Source: Pseudomonas inefficax
GTDB taxonomy: Bacteria > Pseudomonadota > Gammaproteobacteria > Pseudomonadales > Pseudomonadaceae
Direction: 5' to 3'
Length of the DNA: 64,000 bases
NCBI RefSeq assembly: GCF_900277125.1
Contig: NZ_OPYN01000001.1
Location: 1-64,000, forward strand
The notes beneath the pieces were generated by a model, which made no database searches, had not been told where the DNA came from, and saw nothing but the letters and a program-made list of their open reading frames with translations. Of the stretch, positions 54,271 through 64,000 are shown piece by piece (position 1 is the stretch's first letter; each line of letters starts with the position of its first letter). The position numbers were made by a program, and so were the translations under genes.

Positions 54271-54498
54271 CTGGGATACCTGTACTGGGACTTTGAATCT
54301 GCCGAGCATTATAGAGCCCACGGCCCGGGGAAGACATGCCTATTGTCGCGCCCGGCACAGCCCGTCGCCTTTTCCTACCGGCCAGGCCACCCGTCGGTAA
54401 CATGGGTGGATTGGGCGCCAAGGCCCCACTGCGCTACAATCCTGCGCCTTGCAGCCGAGAGGCTCCCACCGTTCATTCATATACGCGAGGTACTCCCC

Positions 54499-55996
<1,498 letters not shown>

Positions 55997-56006
55997 GAGA
56001 CCGAGC

Positions 56007-56117
56007 GGGGCTGCCTTGCAGCCCATTCGCAGCACAAGGCTGCTCCTACATCGACAGCGTACATCGCGCCATTGTAGGAGCAGCCTTGTGCTGCGAATGG
56101 GGCGCAAAGCGCCCCCC
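56007..56117. repeat. REP pair of a GCAGCACAAGGCTGC class after gmk
   Basis: TCGCAGCACAAGGCTGCTCC faces GGAGCAGCCTTGTGCTGCGA; a covariant third core (GCTGC in place of GCCGC). Lies between convergent gmk and permease genes. Confidence 0.85.
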
Positions 56118-56121
56118 AGCT

Positions 56122-57663
56122 TTATTCCTGCAAAGGCAAGGTAGCCTGCTGACGCAGGGTAGCCCCCAGGAAGTACGCCGGCGCGCGCAGGCGCGACAGC
56201 ATCATCAGCACGATCCCCAGCACCGAGATGATCGCGGCGATCACGAACACCAGCCCCAGCCCGCCCACATGCGAGCCGCTGCCGAAGTCCGGCGAGGCGC
56301 TGTCGATGGCGGTACGCAAAAAGATCACCGACAGGATAACCCCACCCACCAGCGGGCACAGGCCGCGCATCAGGAAGTGGCGCAGACTGTCGAACAGGCT
56401 GTGGCGGAAGTACCAGACACAGGCGAAGGCCGTCAGCGAATAGTAGAAGCAGATCATCATGCCCAGCGCAGTGATAGTGTCTGCCAACACGTTCTCGCTA
56501 AGGGTGCGCATGGTCACGTAGAACAGGCCCGCAGCCACACCAGCGCAGATGGTGGCGTAACGCGGGGTCTGCGAACGCGGGCAGACGCTGGCGAACTTCT
56601 GCGGCACCGCACCGTAGTAACCCATGGCCAATAGGGTGCGCGCAGGCGACACGAAGGTCGACTGCAGCGACGCCGCGGTGCTGGCCAGCACCGCGATGGA
56701 CATCAGAATCGCCAGCGGCCCCATGACCGGGCCGGCCAGGTGAGCAAAGACGTTTTCCTGGATGCGCGGGTTGTTCAGGCCCAGGCCCTGTTCGCTGATA
56801 CCAGCAAACTGCAGGGTGGCAATGGCGGTGAACAGGTACAGGCCGAGGATCAGCAGCACGGTCCAGGTGGCCGCCTTGCCCGGCACCTCGTCACTGCCGA
56901 CCGATTCCTCGCTGACGGTCAGGCATACATCCCAACCCCAGAAGATGAAGATCGACAGCGACAGCCCGGCGGCAAAGGCCGAGAACGATTCGACGCCGAA
57001 CGGGTTGAACCAGGCGAAATCGAATTCCAGCGGTGGCGGCGCCGTGGTTTCGCCGAAAGCGGCAAAGGCAAAGCCGATCAGCACCAGCAACTGCAGGGCC
57101 ACCAGGCCGTATTGCACGGTCATGGTGGTGGTCATGCCGCGACAGCAGATCCACACCGCCAGGGCGATGAACACGCAACAGGTGGTTATGTTGATGAGCA
57201 GGTTGTCGGCCAATGCCGCCAGCTCATGCTTGCCGGTGATCTGGCCAAGGAACAGGTAGAAGAAGTCGACCGCTACCCCTGCCAGGTTCGACAACACGAT
57301 GGTGGTGGCGACCACCAGGCCCCAGCCACCGATCCAGCCGATCATCGGGCCGAAAGCACGCGCCGACCAGGTAAACGAAGTACCGCTGTCCGGCTCCGCC
57401 GAGTTCAGTTCGCGGTAGCCCAGGGCCACCAGCAGCATCGGCAGGAAGCCGACGATGAACACCGCCGGCAGGTGCGCGCCCACTTCACGCACGGTCGGGC
57501 CAAGGGCGCCGGTCAGGGTGTAGACCGGGGCGATTGTGGAAATGCCCAGCACCACGCTGGCCAGCAAGCCCAGCCGGCCCGTGGCCAGGCCCTTGCTGCG
57601 CTGGGTGTTGCCCGCGTCGGCCGCCACATCGGGTGGGCGGCCGGCTTCTGTGTAATTGCTCAT
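56122..57663 (-). CDS. APC-family amino acid/amine permease
   Basis: The 513-residue protein has about twelve to thirteen membrane helices and APC motifs near the N-terminus (GLLASVVLGISTIAPVYTLT) and helix 6 (AFAAGLSLSIFIFWGWDVCL). It lies 113 bp downstream of puuD on the same strand, so its substrate is probably putrescine or a related amine, like PuuP. The exact substrate is not readable. Confidence 0.88.
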   Translation of the reverse strand: MSNYTEAGRPPDVAADAGNTQRSKGLATGRLGLLASVVLGISTIAPVYTLTGALGPTVREVGAHLPAVFIVGFLPMLLVALGYRELNSAEPDSGTSFTWSARAFGPMIGWIGGWGLVVATTIVLSNLAGVAVDFFYLFLGQITGKHELAALADNLLINITTCCVFIALAVWICCRGMTTTMTVQYGLVALQLLVLIGFAFAAFGETTAPPPLEFDFAWFNPFGVESFSAFAAGLSLSIFIFWGWDVCLTVSEESVGSDEVPGKAATWTVLLILGLYLFTAIATLQFAGISEQGLGLNNPRIQENVFAHLAGPVMGPLAILMSIAVLASTAASLQSTFVSPARTLLAMGYYGAVPQKFASVCPRSQTPRYATICAGVAAGLFYVTMRTLSENVLADTITALGMMICFYYSLTAFACVWYFRHSLFDSLRHFLMRGLCPLVGGVILSVIFLRTAIDSASPDFGSGSHVGGLGLVFVIAAIISVLGIVLMMLSRLRAPAYFLGATLRQQATLPLQE

Positions 57664-57776
57664 GAGTATTTGCCGTAAATTTTGGAATTGTTTTCACGGG
57701 CCTTGCGTACAAGGCCCGCTTTCACTCATTGAAAGCTTGCTGCTGGGAACAAGTCATCCGAGACCTTCGGGTGACG

Positions 57777-58550
57777 TCAGAATGCCTCCTGCCGTGCGCC
57801 CTCCCGTGTAGCGTAAGCAATGCAGGCCTCGCGAAACGCCTGGAACAGGCGCAGCGAGACCGGGTTTTCGGTAAATCGCCACTCCGGGTGCCACTGCACG
57901 CCGAGCACAAAGCCCGGCGCCGCAGGCATGGACACCGCTTCGATCAGGCCATCCGGGGCCCGTGCCTCGACGCGCAGGCCCGGGGCCAGGCGGTCGATGC
58001 CCTGACTGTGCAGCGAGTTGACCTCGAACTGCGCAGCCAGGCCCAGGCGCTCGAACAACCCGCCAGGCTCGATGCCGACAAGGTGACGAGCGCCGTATTG
58101 CACCTCCAGGGGTGCGTCCTCAGGTTCACGGTGGTCAAGGTGGCCGGGTAGTTCCTGCACACGCTGGTGCAGGCTGCCGCCCAGGGCCACATTCAATTCC
58201 TGGTAGCCACGGCAAATACAGAACACCGGCACACCGGCGGCAATGGCCGCCTGCAACAGCGGCAGGGTCAGGCGATCGCGTGCCAGATCGTGCCGGGTAC
58301 CCGCCGCGCTGGGGGCGCCATTGTAATGATGCGGTTCGATATTTGAAGGTGAGCCGGTAAAAACAATGCCGTGCAGACGAGCCAGCAACGCCTGCGTGTC
58401 ACTGCCCCCGTCGCGGGCCGGCAAGATCAATGGCAAGCCGGCAAATCCGGCCGCCTCGACATACTTGTCGCCTACCGTATGCGACGAGTTCTTCCCCACC
58501 TGCTGGCGGCAGGCGCTGACACCGATCAAGGGGACCGCATTTGCGCTCAT
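57777..58550 (-). CDS. puuD: Gamma-glutamyl-gamma-aminobutyrate hydrolase-like class I amidotransferase
   Basis: From the ATG at 58550 it has 257 residues. Nucleophile Cys113 lies in CICRGYQELNVALGG, and the His of VLGVQWHPEW completes the peptidase C26 triad. This is the PuuD type, which releases GABA and glutamate from gamma-glutamyl-GABA. Its ATG lies 4 bp downstream of the puuA stop, strong evidence for one operon. The ORF extends to 58709 but runs antisense inside puuA. Confidence 0.92.
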   Translation of the reverse strand: MSANAVPLIGVSACRQQVGKNSSHTVGDKYVEAAGFAGLPLILPARDGGSDTQALLARLHGIVFTGSPSNIEPHHYNGAPSAAGTRHDLARDRLTLPLLQAAIAAGVPVFCICRGYQELNVALGGSLHQRVQELPGHLDHREPEDAPLEVQYGARHLVGIEPGGLFERLGLAAQFEVNSLHSQGIDRLAPGLRVEARAPDGLIEAVSMPAAPGFVLGVQWHPEWRFTENPVSLRLFQAFREACIAYATREGARQEAF

Positions 58551-58554
58551 GGGC

Positions 58555-59937
58555 TTACACCGTGTGCAGGTACCAGTTGTACTCGAGGTCGGAAATCGAC
58601 ACTTCGAACTCGGCCAGTTCGCTTTCCTTGCAGGCCACGAAGATATCGATGTAGTCCGGGCTGATGTATTGATTGAGGACTTCGCTGTCGTCCAGGGCGC
58701 GCAAGGCATCGCGCAGGTTGTTCGGCAGGCTCTGCTCCAGCTGTTCGTAGGAGTTGCCTTCGATCGGTGCCTGCGGCTCGACCTGATTGGTCAGGCCATG
58801 GTGAACACCGGCGAGGATCGCCGCGAGCATCAGGTAGGGGTTGGCGTCGGCGCCGGCCACGCGGTGCTCGAGGCGCACGTTGTCGCTGCTGTCAGTGGGC
58901 ACGCGCACGGCCACGGTGCGGTTGTCCAGGCCCCAGCTTGGCGCATTGGGCACGTAGAACTGCGCGCCGAAGCGGCGGTAAGAGTTGATGTTCGGGCAGA
59001 GGAAGGCCATCGAAGCGGGCATGGTCTCCAACACACCACCGATGGCGTGGCGCAACGCGTCGCTTTGCAGCGGATCGTCGCTGGCGAAGATGTTCTTCCC
59101 GGTTTTCTTGTCCAGCAACGAAATGTGCACGTGCAGGCCGTTGCCTGCCTGGCCTGGGTAAGGCTTGGCCATGAAGGTGGTGTCCATTTCATGGTCGTAG
59201 GCAACGTTCTTGATCAGGCGCTTGAGCAGGATCGCGTAGTCACAGGCCTTCAGCGGGTCAGCCACATGGTGCAGGTTGACTTCGAACTGTGCCGGGGCGC
59301 TTTCCTTGACGATGGCATCGGCGGGCAGGCCCTGCTCCTTGGCGGCTTCGAGCATGTCCTGCAGGCAGTCGGCATATTCGTCGAGGTCGTCGATCAGGTA
59401 TACCTGGGTCGACTGCGGGCGCTTGCCGGAAATCGGCGAGCGCGGCGGCTGCGGGCGACCGTTGAGGTTGTCCTGGTCGATCAGGTAGAACTCAAGCTCG
59501 AACGCGGCGCAGATATCCAGGCCCAGGTCATCGAACTTGCTCACCACCTGGCGCAGCACTTCGCGCGGGTCGGCGAAGAACGGCTGGCCATCGAGCTCAT
59601 GCATGGTCATCAGCAGCTGGGCGGTGGGGCGCTTCTGCCACGGCTCGTCCGACAGCGTGCCGGGGATCGGGAAGCAGATGCGGTCGGCATCGCCGATGTC
59701 CAGGCCAAGGCCGGTGCTCTCGACAGTGGACCCGTTGATGTCCAGGGCGAACAGCGATGCCGGCAGGTTGATGCCCTTCTCGTACACCTTGTGCAGGCTG
59801 GCCCGCTCGATGCGCTTGCCACGTACCACGCCGTTCATGTCGGAGATCAGCAGGTCGACGTACTGCGTGTCCGGATGGGCCTGGAGGAAGTCATTCATCT
59901 CGCTGGAAGAACTGGCGCACGGGGTTACCGACGTCAT
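58555..59937 (-). CDS. puuA: Gamma-glutamylpolyamine synthetase (glutamine synthetase family)
   Basis: The ATG at 59937 gives 460 residues. Glutamine synthetase signatures are present: N-terminal DLLISDMNGVVRGKRI, NGLHVHISL (about 260) and GADANPYLMLAAILAG. The variant is of the PuuA/SpuI type, which ligates glutamate to putrescine or other polyamines with ATP, rather than GlnA (no adenylylation tyrosine loop visible). It starts an operon with puuD and the permease, divergent from a LysR gene. A longer frame to 60663 overlaps that LysR gene and is rejected. Confidence 0.92.
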   Translation of the reverse strand: MTSVTPCASSSSEMNDFLQAHPDTQYVDLLISDMNGVVRGKRIERASLHKVYEKGINLPASLFALDINGSTVESTGLGLDIGDADRICFPIPGTLSDEPWQKRPTAQLLMTMHELDGQPFFADPREVLRQVVSKFDDLGLDICAAFELEFYLIDQDNLNGRPQPPRSPISGKRPQSTQVYLIDDLDEYADCLQDMLEAAKEQGLPADAIVKESAPAQFEVNLHHVADPLKACDYAILLKRLIKNVAYDHEMDTTFMAKPYPGQAGNGLHVHISLLDKKTGKNIFASDDPLQSDALRHAIGGVLETMPASMAFLCPNINSYRRFGAQFYVPNAPSWGLDNRTVAVRVPTDSSDNVRLEHRVAGADANPYLMLAAILAGVHHGLTNQVEPQAPIEGNSYEQLEQSLPNNLRDALRALDDSEVLNQYISPDYIDIFVACKESELAEFEVSISDLEYNWYLHTV

Positions 59938-60144
59938 GGCTGTACATCCTTTGATTTGCTGCGGCGATGTGGGGGATACGGCTGGCGCCTCACGGGCGAC
60001 GATGGTTGCAGCTGTTGTTCTTTTCACTTTCCCATCGTGGGGATTGGTTACCCGACCGGGCGCATTGATTCCCGGGGGCCGTTCCACTATAAAATGGCCA
60101 AAACGCAACAGACATTGGCAATTCGGCAAGCAGAGCGTGCACCA

Positions 60145-61017
60145 ATGCAATATCAGATTACCCATGCCGACCTCTCCCTGGTCCTGGCCCTGGAACGTGG
60201 CCGCTCGCTGGCCAAGGCCGCCGAGCTGCTCAAGGTCGATGTGTCGACGGTCTTCCGCTCGATCCGCCGGCTGGAGTCGGCGCTGGGCACCGCCTTGTTC
60301 GTCAAGAGCCGCAAGGGCTACCTGCCGACTGACACCGCCCAGGCCTTGGCCGAACAGGCCGAGCGCGCCGAGCAGGCGCTGGAGGCGGCGCGCATCGCCA
60401 TGACCAGTGGCGAGCAGGTGGTCAGCGGCACGGTGCGGCTGACCTGTACCGAGGCGGTGATGCATAGCCTGCTGCTGCCGGCTCTGGCCGAGTTCATGCC
60501 CAACTACCCGGCCTTGTCGCTGGAGATGGGCACCTCCAATACCTTCGCCAATCTCAGCCGGCGCGATGCCGACATTGCCCTGCGCCTGACCAACACGCCA
60601 CCAGAGCACCTGGTGGGCCGCAACCTGGGGTCCACCTCCTACGTGGTCTGCGGCCAGCCGCAATGGCGCGAACGCCTGGCAGAGTCACCTGCCAGCGTGC
60701 CGTGGATCGCCCCCGACGACTCGATGCAGGACCACCCCACGGTGGTCTGGCGCAACCAGCAGCACCCGGGGTTGAGCCCGCGCTACCAGTGCAGCGGCAT
60801 GTCGACCATCGCCCAGCTGGTCACGGCCGGGCTCGGCGTGGCAGCGTTGCCGGACTACATGGTGCACGCGCTGCCCGGGGTGGATGCGCTGAGCGGGCCG
60901 CTGCCGGGTTGTGACACCCAGCTGTGGCTGCTGACCCGGCCGGACTGCCGGGCGTTGCGCTCGGTGCAGACCCTGTTCGAGGAGCTGACCCCGCGGTTGC
61001 GTGACGCGATGCTCTGA
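60145..61017 (+). CDS. LysR-family regulator divergent from puuA
   Basis: From the ATG at 60145 the protein has 290 residues; an in-frame ATG at 60094 is possible. Helix-turn-helix at 5-62 (LALERGRSLAKAAELLKVDV, STVFRSIRRLESAL) and effector domain from about 88. Divergence from the puuA operon (208 bp gap) suggests control of gamma-glutamylation genes. No ligand can be assigned. The long open frame starting at 58366 is an antisense artefact of puuA. Confidence 0.87.
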   Translation: MQYQITHADLSLVLALERGRSLAKAAELLKVDVSTVFRSIRRLESALGTALFVKSRKGYLPTDTAQALAEQAERAEQALEAARIAMTSGEQVVSGTVRLTCTEAVMHSLLLPALAEFMPNYPALSLEMGTSNTFANLSRRDADIALRLTNTPPEHLVGRNLGSTSYVVCGQPQWRERLAESPASVPWIAPDDSMQDHPTVVWRNQQHPGLSPRYQCSGMSTIAQLVTAGLGVAALPDYMVHALPGVDALSGPLPGCDTQLWLLTRPDCRALRSVQTLFEELTPRLRDAML

Positions 61018-61054
61018 GGTTATCGTCAGGCTCACGTATCGAGGGTGTCTGTTG

Positions 61055-61150
61055 CGGCCCTTTCGCGGCTGAAGCCGCTCCCACAGGGTGCGGTGATGGA
61101 CCTGAGGACAATGCGGTCCCTGTGGGAGCGGCTTTAGCCGCGAAGAAGGC
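61055..61150. repeat. REP pair between LysR gene and rpoZ
   Basis: GGCTGAAGCC facing GGCTTTAGCC. The 262 bp gap otherwise holds the rpoZ promoter region (AT-rich GATTTTTTAAACTATC near 61206). Confidence 0.85.
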
Positions 61151-61279
61151 AACACAGGGCTTGAAGGTAACCACCCGACAAAACAGCGCTTCCCTATTGG
61201 CTGGTGATTTTTTAAACTATCGAGTCCGCCTGCCCATTATCGGGCTGCACGCCCACCGCAATTGCTACTGAGGAAGACC

Positions 61280-61543
61280 ATGGCCCGCGTAACTGTTGAA
61301 GACTGCCTGGAACACGTGGATAACCGCTTTGAGCTGGTCATGCTCTCGACCAAGCGCGCTCGCCAGCTGGCGACCGGCGGCAAAGAGCCACGCGTTGCGT
61401 GGGAAAACGACAAGCCGACCGTTGTTGCCCTGCGTGAAATCGCCGAAGGCATCGTCACCAACGAGTTCATCGCCGCTGAAGAGATCGTCACCGAGGATCC
61501 GGTGTTCGCCGCGTTCGAGGACGAGAACAACGAGGCTGTCTGA
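61280..61543 (+). CDS. rpoZ: RNA polymerase omega subunit
   Basis: The 87-residue protein ([31 protein letters not shown]) is omega, full length. It stabilises the beta' subunit and forms part of a ppGpp site, fitting its place before spoT. TGAGGAAG lies before the ATG. The spoT start is 60 bp downstream. Confidence 0.98.
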   Translation: MARVTVEDCLEHVDNRFELVMLSTKRARQLATGGKEPRVAWENDKPTVVALREIAEGIVTNEFIAAEEIVTEDPVFAAFEDENNEAV

Positions 61544-61602
61544 TTGATGCCAGGTCGACGTCGCACGGCGCAAGGCCCCCTTCCTCGGCAGGAGGTAAAC
61601 CC

Positions 61603-63711
61603 ATGCCGGGTATAGAAGCCTTGGCCGAACGGCTGTCGACCTATCTTGGCCCCGAACAGGTCAACCTGGTCCGGCGTGCCTATTTCTACGCCGAACAGGC
61701 CCACGATGGGCAGCGCCGCCGCAGTGGCGAGCCCTACGTGACCCACCCGCTGGCCGTGGCCAGCATCCTCGCTGACATGCACATGGACCATCAGAGCCTG
61801 ATGGCGGCCATGCTGCACGATGTGATCGAAGATACCGGCATCGCCAAGGAAGCACTCAGCCAGCAGTTTGGCGAGACCGTGGCCGAACTGGTCGACGGGG
61901 TCAGCAAGCTGACCCAGATGAACTTCGAGACCAAGGCCGAGGCGCAGGCCGAAAACTTCCAGAAGATGGCCATGGCCATGGCCCGCGATATCCGCGTGAT
62001 CCTGGTCAAGCTGGCCGACCGCCTGCACAACATGCGCACCCTGGAAGTGCTGTCTGGCGAAAAACGCCGGCGCATCGCCAAGGAAACCCTCGAGATCTAC
62101 GCCCCCATCGCCAATCGCCTGGGCATGCACACCGTGCGCGTGGAGTTCGAGGACCTCGGCTTCAAGGCCATGCATCCGATGCGTTCGTCGCTGATCCACC
62201 GTGCGGTGAAAAGCGCTCGCGGCAACCGCAAGGAAATCGTCGCCAAGATCGAGCATTCGCTGGCCAACTGCCTGGCTGCCGACGGCATCGAGGGCGAGGT
62301 CAGCGGCCGACAGAAACACCTCTATGGCATCTACAAGAAGATGCGCGGCAAGCGCCGCGCCTTCAACGAAATCATGGACGTGTACGCCTTCCGCATCGTC
62401 GTCGACAAGGTAGACACCTGCTACCGCGTACTCGGTGCGGTGCACAACCTGTACAAGCCGCTGCCTGGCCGCTTCAAGGATTACATCGCGATCCCCAAGG
62501 CCAACGGCTACCAGTCGTTGCACACCACGCTGTTCGGCATGCACGGCGTGCCCATCGAAATCCAGATCCGCACCCGCGAGATGGAGGAGATGGCCAACAA
62601 CGGCATCGCCGCGCACTGGCTGTACAAGTCCAATGACGACGAGCAGCCCAAGGGCAGCCACGCCCGCGCCCGCCAGTGGGTCAAGGGCATCCTCGAGCTG
62701 CAGCAACGTGCCGGCAACTCGCTGGAATTCATCGAGAGCGTGAAGATCGACCTGTTCCCGGACGAGGTCTACGTGTTCACGCCCAAAGGCCGCATCATGG
62801 AGCTGCCCAAAGGCTCCACGGCCGTCGACTTCGCCTACGCGGTGCACACCGACGTCGGCAACAGCTGCATCGCCTGCCGCATCAACCGCCGCTTGGCGCC
62901 GCTGTCCGAACCGCTGCAAAGCGGCTCGACGGTGGAAATCGTCAGCGCCCCGGGCGCACGGCCGAACCCGGCCTGGCTCAACTTCGTGGTTACCGGCAAG
63001 GCGCGTACGCACATCCGCCACGCGCTCAAGCAGCAGCGTCGCTCCGAGTCCATCAGCCTGGGTGAACGCCTGCTGAACAAGGTGCTCACCGGCTTCGACA
63101 GCAGCCTGGAGATGATCCCCCAGGAACGTATCCAGGCGATTCTCGCCGAGTACCGCCTGGAACTGATCGAAGACCTGCTCGAAGACATCGGCCTGGGCAA
63201 CCGCATGGCCTACGTGGTCGCACGCCGCCTGCTGTCGGCCGAAGGCGAGCAGTTGCCAGCACCGGAAGGCCCGCTGGCGATCCGCGGTACCGAAGGCCTG
63301 GTGCTGAGCTACGCCAAGTGCTGCACGCCGATCCCGGGCGACCCGATCGTGGGCCACCTGTCAGCCGGCAAGGGCATGGTCGTGCACCTGGAAAACTGCC
63401 GCAACATCAGTGAAATCCGCCACAACCCCGAGAAATGCGTACAGCTCTCCTGGGCCAAGGACATCACCGGTGAATTCAATGTCGAGCTGCGTGTCGAACT
63501 GGAGCACCAGCGCGGCCTGATTGCCTTGCTGGCCAGCAGTGTCAACGCTGCCGACGGCAACATCGAGAAAATCAGCATGGACGAACGCGACGGCCGTATC
63601 AGCGTGGTCCAACTGGTGGTCAGCGTGCACGACCGCGTGCACCTGGCGCGTGTGATCAAGAAGCTGCGTACCCTGACCGGTGTGGTCCGCATCACCCGCA
63701 TGCGTACGTAG
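61603..63711 (+). CDS. spoT: Bifunctional (p)ppGpp synthetase/hydrolase
   Basis: AGGAGG precedes the ATG; the protein has 702 residues. HD hydrolase domain at about 45-145 with H72-D73 ([10 protein letters not shown]), synthetase domain at about 230-345 ([20 protein letters not shown]), TGS at about 385-445 ([20 protein letters not shown]), a helical/zinc-finger-like region ([14 protein letters not shown]) and C-terminal ACT (about 630-702). It balances ppGpp in starvation responses. rpoZ-spoT-ridA is a conserved operon. Confidence 0.98.
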   Translation: MPGIEALAERLSTYLGPEQVNLVRRAYFYAEQAHDGQRRRSGEPYVTHPLAVASILADMHMDHQSLMAAMLHDVIEDTGIAKEALSQQFGETVAELVDGVSKLTQMNFETKAEAQAENFQKMAMAMARDIRVILVKLADRLHNMRTLEVLSGEKRRRIAKETLEIYAPIANRLGMHTVRVEFEDLGFKAMHPMRSSLIHRAVKSARGNRKEIVAKIEHSLANCLAADGIEGEVSGRQKHLYGIYKKMRGKRRAFNEIMDVYAFRIVVDKVDTCYRVLGAVHNLYKPLPGRFKDYIAIPKANGYQSLHTTLFGMHGVPIEIQIRTREMEEMANNGIAAHWLYKSNDDEQPKGSHARARQWVKGILELQQRAGNSLEFIESVKIDLFPDEVYVFTPKGRIMELPKGSTAVDFAYAVHTDVGNSCIACRINRRLAPLSEPLQSGSTVEIVSAPGARPNPAWLNFVVTGKARTHIRHALKQQRRSESISLGERLLNKVLTGFDSSLEMIPQERIQAILAEYRLELIEDLLEDIGLGNRMAYVVARRLLSAEGEQLPAPEGPLAIRGTEGLVLSYAKCCTPIPGDPIVGHLSAGKGMVVHLENCRNISEIRHNPEKCVQLSWAKDITGEFNVELRVELEHQRGLIALLASSVNAADGNIEKISMDERDGRISVVQLVVSVHDRVHLARVIKKLRTLTGVVRITRMRT

Positions 63712-63734
63712 TCCGCCAACCGCAAGGAGTCATC

Positions 63735-64000
63735 ATGAGCAAGACCGTCATCAACAGCGACAAGGCCCCTGCCGCCATCGGCACCTACTCGCAGGCGATC
63801 AAGGCCGGCAACACCGTGTACATGTCGGGCCAGATCCCGCTGGACCCGAAGACCATGGAACTGGTCGAAGGCTTCGAAGCCCAGACCGTACAAGTGTTCG
63901 AGAACCTCAAGGCCGTGGCTGAAGCTGCTGGCGGTTCGTTCAAGGACATCGTCAAGCTGAACATCTTCCTCACCGACCTGAGCCACTTCGCCAAGGTCAA
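63735..64000 (+). CDS. ridA: RidA family enamine/imine deaminase (5' part)
   Basis: Eighty-eight codons are visible before the window ends. [31 protein letters not shown] and [10 protein letters not shown] are RidA hallmarks; the conserved catalytic Arg lies beyond the edge. AAGGAG lies 7 nt before the ATG, 23 bp after spoT, so it is in the same operon. RidA clears 2-aminoacrylate made by PLP enzymes. Confidence 0.96.
   Translation, partial: MSKTVINSDKAPAAIGTYSQAIKAGNTVYMSGQIPLDPKTMELVEGFEAQTVQVFENLKAVAEAAGGSFKDIVKLNIFLTDLSHFAKV

Noticed and set aside
58366-60144. Long plus-strand frame leading into the LysR gene
   Set aside because: It runs antisense through puuA and puuD; the LysR family begins at the internal ATG at 60145.
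61237-63357. A 706-residue minus-strand open frame over rpoZ and spoT
   Set aside because: Antisense to two well-conserved genes; no known domain and shadow-frame composition.

Overview
The window looks like chromosomal DNA of the Pseudomonas putida group. The evidence is the high GC content, the gene order (rep-xpt, dadA-dadX, rpmB-rpmG, coaBC-dut-algC-argB, pyrE/crc, rph/yicC-gmk, rpoZ-spoT-ridA), a pseudomonad lysine/pipecolate catabolic cluster, and dense 35-40 bp REP palindromes of the kind known from P. putida in most intergenic gaps. Assignments rest on reading translations and recalling families; no database search was run.

Layout. 1-4.0 kb is a small accessory patch: a nucleotidyltransferase-fold gene overlapping a helical partner of unknown function, the 3' remnant of an XRE-type antitoxin gene run into REP sequence, tRNA-Thr(UGU), a small lipoprotein gene, and a complete IS3-family element (2670-3910) inserted between two REP half-sites with a GAAC target duplication. 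4.0-13.7 kb is bounded by two directly repeated, about 95% identical ycaC-like isochorismatase-fold genes with similar upstream DNA; between them lie a LysR regulator, an OprD-type porin joined to an MFS exporter with a C-terminal ABM-like domain, a Tat-exported amidohydrolase, an alpha/beta hydrolase and a membrane-anchored ABM protein. After an MscS-type channel with a cyclic-nucleotide-binding-like tail, 15.4-22 kb carries lysine catabolism: amaA, amaB, a LysR gene, hglS (2-oxoadipate to D-2-hydroxyglutarate) and a second LysR gene. Then come a MATE exporter, a GGDEF-EAL protein with a Fur-like palindrome upstream, rep, xpt, an acetyl-CoA hydrolase/transferase-family gene, a cytochrome c5, an XRE-cupin regulator, dadX, dadA and an Lrp regulator.

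35-44 kb contains a puuB-like oxidase, a DUF1127 gene facing a MocR regulator, a phospholipase-D-fold lipoprotein, an MFS transporter, a puuC-like aldehyde dehydrogenase, a small cupin gene and rpmG/rpmB. 44.7-56 kb is mostly core: an orphan peptide-type binding protein, radC, coaBC, dut, algC, argB, pyrE, crc, a DUF4870 gene, rph, yicC, gmk. 56-61 kb has a permease-puuD-puuA operon divergent from a LysR gene, so gamma-glutamylated polyamine degradation (puuA, puuB, puuC, puuD) is spread over about 25 kb. The window ends with rpoZ, spoT and the start of ridA.

The most notable points are the nucleotidyltransferase pair, the retained ycaC duplication, the iron-linked hint at the c-di-GMP gene, the evenly phased ATACAG repeats at the MocR gene, a CA motif (Hfq/Crc-type site) over the ribosome binding site of the cupin gene, and the number and variety of REP pairs.
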